Assembly (NCBI GenBank): GCA_050084515.1
Contig: CM114272.1
Location: forward strand, 40,734,001 to 40,798,000
DNA: 64,000 nt
Source: Blasia pusilla
Taxonomy: Eukaryota; Marchantiophyta; Marchantiopsida; Blasiales
Reading direction: 5' to 3'
Of this stretch, positions 55,880 to 64,000 are shown piece after piece. A model generated the notes under the pieces. It was not told the DNA's origin. It ran no database searches and was given only the letters and a program-made list of their open reading frames with translations. Position numbers and translations under genes: made by a program. The stretch's first letter is position 1; the number at the start of each line of letters is the position of its first letter.

Positions 55880-58800
55880 CTATTAACCATCAAGATCCAT
55901 CACATTAATTGAATTTCTATAACCTACTCTAGACAATGCAACCTATAATTTCCTTTGAGAAAATATTGGATTTAGTAAGTAGATTTAAACTCTATCTAAT
56001 GTTTGACCTTGAGACTTGTTAATCATCATTGCAAAAATATGACATATAGGAAATTGAAATCATCATAAATCAAACCGTAAACTAAAGTCAAATGCAATCA
56101 ACAGAATGCATGGAATAAACATTGGAGCTCCAACCTTTTTTCCTATTATAATTATTGCATCTATAACATATCGCCCAAATGTAACAATGATCACACGAGT
56201 CCCATTTTCTTATCCTTTTGCTTTATTCATATTTCATAATAGCATTATCAGAGTTTTAACCTTCAAAGTTAAAAAATGTGATGGCAATCCCAATAGTAAA
56301 CAAGTGTTCAAAAATTAAGTTGGATATACAAGCCTCGTCCCATCGTCATAAACCGAATAAACACACTATAAGAAGTGTGCTACTAAAAAAAGGGAGGAAA
56401 TCATTAAAAACAAAGGCTAATGCAAAATAACATCACTAAAATTTATCTTTTAGCATATGGATTTCTGATATTAAAGAAAATTTATAAAATTATCTCTCCT
56501 TGAATTTTGCCATTGATAATATACACTATAGTTTTCTTTGTTAAAAGATTAGATATACCCCTAAAGAAGTCAATATCACATCCATAAACAATGCACATGA
56601 GATCATTGAGTCTCTTGGTCTTAACAATCATAACATCGTGAATTTCTCTAAAATAATCTCCAAGATCACAATGTAAGGGAATTTTTCCCTTGCCAACCTT
56701 TAATAACCAATTTGCAAATGCCTCTTGCTTATACCATATTTATCTTGAGAAAATTTAGAAGGAAAAATATTAGTATATTTAATTAAGAAATATGTGTCAT
56801 AGAAAAAACAAAAATATAACGTTTAATCTTATATACCTTGTAAAGAATTCACTCTTATGTTAGTAGTGAGTTTCTTAGTCTCTCAAATGGGACCAAAAAA
56901 GATATCTCTTAAGGGTTGCACGCACAAAAATGAAACGGTCACCGTCACAAATGACAAGAAGAGGCTGAATAAAATCACCACTAAATATAAATGTCTTGCC
57001 CGCGAATGGAAGATCAAGCAATGGATGTCCACCAAATCCATGATATCTTGAAAAGTATTATTAGCAACCTCAGAAGCATGGCGCGGGGTCATAGGGGCTT
57101 TCTCCAATACTATAACATTGCCTTTTGTATAAGGTGTGGTATGTGACTATTCACTAATAAGCTAGAAAACACACCACAACTGAGTAAATAAGAAAACATT
57201 GATTTATACATAATACATATGGATAGAAAAAATATTGGTAGCAGAGTGCTGTTAAATTCTTTAATATAAACTTACTTGCAAGTAGATAATTGTATAGAAA
57301 GGTTTTTTAGTTCAACCAAGACCATCAATGAAGAATATTTCCTAAGAAAGCATATAAGAAATTATATCCATCTAAGATCTATCTAACTATGAATCCTAAT
57401 ATATCTATACATGAACAATTGGACAACCCCGAAAAAAAAATACGATGTTGATGAATTTTTCAATCAATTGTAGTTCATCCAAACATCCATTCAATGATAC
57501 ACAATACGGTAATAGTAAGAAAAAAGATGCAATATACTCTCAATGTATGTGATATCCGATCAATTGTATCCCACTCTTCAAGAGAGAATCTAGGCTGAAT
57601 ACATGCAAGATGCACTTTATCATGGATCCCAACATGGGTCTGATCCAAGGAAGTTAAGCTATAGATGAGCTTCATCTGAGGTATACCCCACTGGGCACCT
57701 CCATGGGTGATATGTACACACATGTAACCTCCTCATAGTAGGTCATCAATGACTTGGAGTACACGAGATATTAACTCCATAACCATTAAAAATGTTGTCC
57801 TCTCATAAGACCAACTACCACTCAACTACCAACTAACCCTTAGCCCTATAGGCCCAAGTGGCTCTACACAAAGGACAAGAAGATCAACGTCTCAAAGGCT
57901 GCCACTCCTCGTAAAGGGAAGGCTGACCTACGCTTGTAGATCATCTCCTAAGACCATGTCGTATATGACCTCTAAAAACAGGGAAGTACAAAACCCGTTT
58001 AAGGCCTCGATGTTAGCTCACCCTACATTTCATCTACCATAACAAATAATTGCATACATATCTACAATATATTGGTAAGTAAGACGGCCAAAACCCTAAA
58101 ACCTGTTATGATCCATAGCACTAGCTCGTATTTGGAGTCGAAAGGAAGCAAAGTGTAGAGTTATCATAGTCTTTGAAATTGCCTCGTGGGTCATTTCTTC
58201 ATCTTGAATGTTCTCTTCTTCAATTCCCTCAAGTACATTATTTTCCTCATTCTCACCTCCATCCTTGTTCATCATTGCATGCCCTCTTGTTATCCAATTT
58301 CCTCTAAAGTGACCCACATACATAGATATTCCGATATGCCAACATGATTCACCATACAAAAAAGGAAACATAAAGTGCAATGAAATATAGGTCTCACTCA
58401 AGTGCAACATTTGAAAAATCCCTCCTCCATGTAAACAAACAATTATATCACTTCCTTCTCTTGTCTCACTTCCATCCCCATGCAAGATAGCAAAAATGTT
58501 CAAAGCAAAAGGCAACGTGTATTGTTTTGCATCAAGCCCTCACTTTCTATCCTTTAGAACTATATGAAAATATGAAATACATGGTTCCATAGCCACGTGC
58601 ACATATCAGAAGAAAACCACATATGGATTATGAGCATATAACATGTATTATAATCCCCTTAATATCTCAACTCTCAATCACAATTATCTTAATTCACGAT
58701 CCTTCTTCTATGTTTAATCTGATACTTATAATCATGAATATAAATTTGCGCGAATTTTGAAGTAACATCCATCTCCGTATTGAGAGGTCCAGTAGTAAAC

Positions 58801-59170
58801 GCCAATTGAATAGCGTTGTTACAAGTAAGTGCATTTTGTAAAAAATATAGACTATTTGGCATGGCACCTGGTAGTAGCTAAAATATAAAAGGAGGTGAAG
58901 CCTCCAAATATGATTGTTAAACCGTTATATGCTCGCAACATATCCCAAAAGTAGAGCTTGGGAACCTTGATGATTTTACTTCGAATATAGAGCTTGGCAA
59001 GTTTGAAAAACATCATTCATATATCCAAAAGTATAACAACCACTTAATATTATCAAAAAATTTCCAAACTGAAGTATTCAAATATGTTTATCTTCAAATT
59101 CACATATACGCACAATTTTCACTAACTTTGTCAAGTCCATCACCCTTCTACATCCCATAATTGGAACAGT
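55880..59170 (-). pseudogene. Helitron Rep/helicase relic
   Basis: Minus-strand order fits a Helitron protein. Around 58,950 LRAYNGLTIIFGGF resembles the N-terminal region. 58,515-58,096 resembles the Helitron-like N domain (GSDIIVCLHGGGIF, YISLHFMFPFLYGESCWH, ASFRLQIRA). At 57,110-56,883 is a PIF1-helicase motif II/III region (EKAPMTPRHASEVANNTFQD, then GGDF-like FIFGGDF in the next frame). Near 56,250-56,120 is GTRVIIVTFGRYVIDA with VGAPMFIPCI. At 56,030-55,890 are MINKSQGQTLDRV and VALSRVGYRNSINVMDL, helicase motifs V-VI. The HUH motif of Rep was not located, and 57.16-58.09 kb is unassigned. Stops and frameshifts are frequent. Confidence 0.8.
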
Positions 59171-59689
59171 TGCAAAGACATGATCTTCGTTTATATTCGT
59201 GTGAACCTCACGATTAGCCATTCCAACAAGATGATTGCCTTCATGTGTAGCACTCCTTTGCCATTAGATACATAAAAAAAAGCGGCATGCCTTTGTTGTT
59301 TTACCTTAGGCTTGTGCGTCTCCAAGCATATCATGTAATCGTTGAGGGTTGGAAGGAATACGAAGATTGCGAGGAATAAAATTATAAAAATAATAATCAT
59401 CCTTATCAATAATTAATATCAATCAATAGAATCCATGCAAGAATAGACATGTGAAGGCTATAAAAAGGAAACATACATTGGAGATGACGTGATACTAGTC
59501 GTTGCGATAGACGAAAATTGAGGAATCATATCAAATGCAAATACCATTGGTCTGATTAGCAATCATAATTTAGAATATACCCAAGTTATTTAAAATAGGA
59601 AAATGTGAATTTTATGGTATAAATTAATACAAAAAATAGTTAAATTTATAATTTTAAAAGTGGCCCTTGATCCCCTATTGCAAGTCAAG
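59171..59689. other. AT-rich stretch without supported gene
   Basis: A minus frame 59,409-59,191 is present but unrecognised. This may contain the eroded 5' part of the Helitron. Confidence 0.35.
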
Positions 59690-60260
59690 AGCCAAGAAGG
59701 TGACCTACGAGAATAGGTTACAATAGAGCATTGGAAAGAGCTTGGGAGAGGGAAGGGGGAATATCCAAAAAAAAAAAGATTTTGAGCTCATTCTCTCTTT
59801 GTTGAACCTCTTGGCATGAGGTGGAGAAACTATGATCCTCCTTGCCTTGTGAGTAACTTAAGCCTCTATTGAGAAGGGTACCTTTGGTTTGACATGAGAG
59901 AGGGATGGAGTTTATGAGAGAGATTTGAGTGCGTGTCATTTACAAAGAGAGAATGAGAGATTGAGAGCTCTACAATGCGGAAGCTCTTTGATTTCTCATT
60001 TTTTTTTAGGTTGAGGACCATGTTCTCCATTCGGCCACTCATGGGAGTGCTCACGAGAGCAAAAACTTATTGTTTGTGGTGTTTGTTATTCATACTTTCA
60101 TGTGAGAGAGTGGTGTACGCAAGCGTTGCCCAATTTTGGATAGGATTTGAGCATGGATGTGGTGTTCCCTGTTTTGGGGTTGTATGTAGCATCCTTTAGC
60201 TCAATGTATTTATGTTGCAAAAATATACAAATTTCCATGGGAGAAATCAATACGGATTTG
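59690..60260 (-). repeat. dispersed repeat (partner at 19,740-20,310)
   Basis: The reverse complement aligns with 19,740-20,310 through several conserved boxes (CTCATGCCAAGAGGTTCAAC, GAGCACTCCCATGAG). It lacks the long CT array. No ends or coding capacity were resolved. Confidence 0.65.
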
Positions 60261-61200
60261 CTATCGAATTTTTCATAGGATTTGAGTCCACGAGTTGCGC
60301 AACAATCGCTGCCAATTTCAAATCAAAGTTGGGATGAAGGAGATGATTTGAGAAAGTTGTAGAATGAGAAGTCAAAAATCATGTTAAAAAAATGGTGCAT
60401 AAACTTGATTTTTTAGTACAAAGTTGTGATTGTTTTTGTGGAGCTTCCATAGCCATCATACGAGAGCAATTTTGAATTTGGGGTTAACTCTTTAGGAAGA
60501 GTTTGGAAAAGTAAAAACTTATTATTTTTAGTGGATACTCAAGAAAACCTTGTTATTTAGAGGTAATTGAGTGAAAATTTATTAAGTAGGCGTTGACCCA
60601 AGATTTTCGGGGCTTAGTTGAGTATGAGCTAAATTTGAAATAAGTTTTTTGAGTTGATCCTTTTTTTAAGGGTTTAATGGAGTGGAAAAAATTAAAAGAT
60701 ATTTTATTTTATTTTTTTAAATGGAGCCATTTGTAGCCATATGTGACATGACACAATTACCATTCATCATCAACAACCATCTATTGTTCCACCACTGTCA
60801 TCTATTTTATGACCGTCAACTATTGCTAATTGCTGCTCGACTATTGTCAATAATTGCCGTTGCTATTGTTCGGTGAGCATTTTGAAAATAAATTCCAACA
60901 TCAATTTTTGACACGAGTATCAATGACTAAGTATAAGGGTTGAGTATTTGACCACCTTATTTCCTTCCTTCGACACAAGCCAGGTCCCATGCAACTGTCT
61001 CATCTTTAATCGCTCCAAACCGACTGATTGAATGCTGGTCCTTCAACAATGGCAAATAACCTTTGGATTGATGGAATCTAAGTTATCTTCCTGATTTTGG
61101 ATTCTTAGTGATTGTTAGCCTCTAGAAGATGATTTGTAGTTACTAAGGAGCTACAACGACATTATTTTCAAGTTACCCATTCTAGTCTTTTCCCTACACA
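60261..61200. other. AT-rich region, nothing recognised
   Basis: No long frames, no repeat partner and no promoter signals that can be supported. Confidence 0.45.
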
Positions 61201-64000
61201 TGTGAGGGATTTTTGGTGTTGGATATTTGAGATATTGGGGTTTGTACGGATGTTGAGAGTATTCTTGATGTGTGAGGTTTGGGCACATAGATTTGTATGG
61301 AATGTCAAGAGTTGTGGGTATGCTATATCAATGAGACGATAAAGCAAAATTTGATTTGCTGCATCATACTTCCTGTTCCTACACACCACATGTCTTAGTG
61401 AGAGGAAGTGTAGATTGAACGCCACATGTTTTAGTTCCGAGTAATTGAGGGATTATTTATGAGATTGATAGTGATCATGCAAGGGGGCACAATGGCTATT
61501 GCGACGTCCTTCTAGGACTTTGAGAGGCAAGGTGGTGTGCATGAGAGTAGCCGTAGATATTTTACGCGGAGTGGCATGAGGTTTTGAGATTCTCCATGTG
61601 AAGGACTGCCTCAACCTCCTTCTATGTCGTCTTTAGACGAGGGAGAGGACATAGATGAGAATTTTAGTAGTGCATCGACCCACGTGTTTAGTGGTCCTAC
61701 CATTTGGGTGTACAAGATGGACGACCTAGGTACAACATCGTATAGGTTTTCAAGAGCTGTGGGTACTATACAGTTGCACGACTTCATTACAGAGTTTAGG
61801 AGTTGGTGTTGCTCATAGAGGACTATGAAATCCAAAGAGTTCAACCTTTTCGCAACATGGAATGGTATGTTCCATCACCTAGAGGTAGCACCCATGGATG
61901 AATACCATGAGTTTTCCCATAGGTTTGCATATGAGATTAAGGCCTGGAGACTCTAATATGATCCACATTACATGTCAAGGACTGAGCCATTTCCATATGA
62001 GTAGGAGCTAGGGAAGGCTAATTCCTTTGCTACAAGTGAGAGTCAGGGAGGTTTGAGTTGGATTGGGGTAGTTGCATCATCTAGTCGGGTTTGTCATAGG
62101 TTCAACCTTGTGGTTTGAGTTCTCTATGGAGTTATAGAGGAACTACCAAGGGTACCGACCCAGAAGTTTCGAAGCATACACAACTTCCACAAGCGCACAG
62201 GGAGAGTTTGTGGGAGGTATTTACTACTTGAGTCATTTGATTAGTGTCAATTGGGGATGATAGAGATCGAGGTTGTTTAGGCATGGTATGGGATGCTAGA
62301 ACATCTAAAAATAGATGAGTGATGCAACACTCCTAAAGTGCACCTCACCTACGTTGAGAGGTTTCTTTGAGATGGCGGAGTGCATTGAGTACAACATGGC
62401 CTAGGAGAGTGTATCAGCCAAGATTCATGCACAAGAGTCTCGATTGCCTACACCATCAATGCAACATAATGTATCTCGAGAGAGGAGTGCGGCACCGCAC
62501 GCTTAGGGAGGTTATCATCAAGATGTGTCACAACAACCTATGCCATCATATGAGGGTTACCAATATCTAAGAGTTATTTTTTGGTCATGTGGTGGAGCCC
62601 ATTTCCAGTAGGATTGCATCCATCAAGGTAGTGGATGTGTGCCCTAACATGGAGGAGTAGATGGCCCCCCACCAAGCTTAGAGTGTTCCAATGTCAAAAT
62701 TGGCAAGGAGATGGTCATACGCACTCTAGATGACTTGCCTATACTCAGAACTATGTCTTGATTGATGGCCAAAGAGGGCACCAAAGCAAGTTGGTGGTCC
62801 AAGTGGGCCTAGAGGTCGTGCCCAAAAATGTCCTGTGGGAGGATGAGGATTTGGATTTTCCCGTGGGATGGTGGATATGCATAAGGAGGAGGTAGAGGTT
62901 TGCCACCTAGACAAGTAAAGGGAGGCTCTAGGCATGAGGTTGGGGTGGATGCTATGATAGAGCAGTTACAGTAGCGGATTGCTACGATGGCATTGAGGTT
63001 CCTTGATATCGAGTCAATAGCATCGATCTCAAATGGAGCATTTAGAGACATGGAGGATCCTAGTTGGATGTGTGGGGCTACACACACAGACGCAATTGTT
63101 GTCATTACCTATGGTGCAACGATAGAGTTGAATTCTTAGAGAGGGGAAGCCAAGAAATAGACCAAGCTTCCTCAATCATTTTCTTTTTCTGAGGCGATGA
63201 GGACCCCATCAATAGGTCTTGATTAGAGTTTTTGGAGGGGCAATGTTGCTGATGTGCATGCACAATGGGAGATGGGAGAAGCAAGCATGACAAATCCTAT
63301 TTCTGATGCTTATGCAGAGCCCGCCTCGAGTATCTTGTTGGGGGAAACCACTACTATATACCACATCCCATGAATTACTACTTCTAATCTTATGACATTG
63401 GGAGGTACGCCCGTCAAGATTTTATGGAGGGCCACCATGCTATATGAGCATGGAAAATGTGTTAATGCCTGACCTTAAGAGGTTGTTATAGAGGAGATGG
63501 TGGATCTACTCTTGGAGTCTTTGTTCAGCCAATCCACCTTAGATTCATGCGAGCTAGGTTGCGGTTGCTAGGATGGCAGATATGCCCACTAGACCTGTGA
63601 TAGAGCATGCAATGGTTTCTCCCTATGTTGTCTTGCGTGATAATTGAGGAGAGATCTTCCACTTCGAGAGTCCAAGAGGTACAAAGTTTATTACATAGCG
63701 CGTCTTGTTTAATTCTAAACCGTACCCCTTAATATTGGGGAAGGTGGCATTTACGGGGTTGGGCTCAATGTGAAGCATTGCCTATTCAAGATACAAATAT
63801 CCTTGGTTAGAGGGAGTACAATGCAGTTTATCACCCAACATGAGGTTGTGGTAAGGATTGGACCAAGATATCCATCAGATGAGTCTGTTGGAGGAGCCTA
63901 GGCGATGGTGAACGATGTCGAGTCTTATGTCGTCTTGGTTGGTGGAGCAGTGTTGTACATGATGAGCTTTTCCTTGGATTATTGGGAGAATTCAACATCC
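61201..64000 (+). pseudogene. family D Ty3/gypsy relic (copy D2), gag to protease, runs off window
   Basis: Colinear with 14,058-16,130. Shared blocks include GACTTTGAGAGGCAAGGTGG near 61,520, the WVYKMDDLGTTSYRFSRAVG frame (61,624-61,818), a basic/glycine-rich region near 62,850, and the protease end VVLVGGAVLYMMSFSLDYWE at about 63,930-63,990. Stops and frameshifts are frequent, and many are TGG-to-TAG or CAG-to-TAG types. The methyltransferase-like stretch present in D1 would lie about 0.4-0.5 kb beyond the window's right edge. No LTR was identified for this family in the window. Confidence 0.65.

Noticed and set aside
1-64000. tRNA, rRNA or CRISPR features
   Set aside because: No tRNA B-box/A-box pair with a cloverleaf, no rRNA-like stretch and no regularly spaced repeat array could be seen; direct repeats found are LTRs, microsatellites or local duplications.

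Overview
The window reads as a repeat-dominated stretch of a land-plant nuclear genome. I could recognise no intact host gene, rRNA, tRNA or CRISPR array. Nearly all recognisable coding sequence comes from decayed transposable elements: Ty3/gypsy and Ty1/copia LTR retrotransposons, two PIF/Harbinger DNA transposons, a Helitron and a MITE-like element. Plant origin is supported by a primer-binding site matching the 3' end of plant tRNA-Asp, copia LTRs next to a tRNA-iMet-like site, a chromovirus with a chromodomain, PIF transposases paired with Myb/SANT-type ORF1 genes, and a PIF1-type Helitron helicase. Several gypsy types (RT with the MCGDYRPIN motif, and a methyltransferase-like stretch after the protease) recall, from memory only, elements of non-seed plants. 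That lineage guess is weak.

Layout. 0-4.2 kb: 3' end of a large gypsy element (family A) with its 3' LTR, then gypsy RNase H and integrase scraps carrying a near-perfect inverted repeat. 4.5-6.9 kb: Harbinger 1. 7-9 kb: unassigned. 9.0-10.3 kb: a lone LTR of family E. 10.3-12.2 kb: unrecognised minus-strand protein relic. 12.2-14.0 kb: 3' half of a copia element. 14.0-16.65 kb: a family D gypsy relic (gag, protease, methyltransferase-like). 16.65-19.4 kb: 5' half of a copia element on the minus strand. 20.6-34.6 kb: a gypsy RT gene (family G) split by a minus-strand family A/F retrotransposon (20,970-34,047, target duplication gatct/gattt), which itself carries a truncated plus-strand family E element (26.0-30.7 kb). 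36.4-47.9 kb: a four-layer nest in which a MITE is split by a minus-strand chromovirus (36,601-47,764, duplication cttac/cttgc); the chromovirus gag start is split by a solo A-type LTR (40,770-42,199, duplication ccatc/ccatc), and its 5' LTR is split by an internally deleted family A element (42,662-47,070). 48.5-50.1 kb: Harbinger 2. 50.2-55.8 kb: mostly unassigned, with an intact MITE copy and a CpG-rich island (54.4-54.88 kb). 55.9-59.2 kb: Helitron replicase/helicase relic. 59.7-60.3 kb: dispersed repeat. 61.2-64.0 kb: a second family D copy running off the window.

The genes do not form a pathway. They are modules of selfish elements (gag, protease, reverse transcriptase, RNase H, integrase, transposase, helicase), and the readable biology is the order of insertion and the mode of decay. 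Decay often proceeds by in-frame stops explicable as C-to-T or G-to-A changes, consistent with methylated, silenced DNA. The most unusual signal is a C5-DNA-methyltransferase-like motif inside the family D relic at about 16.5-16.65 kb.
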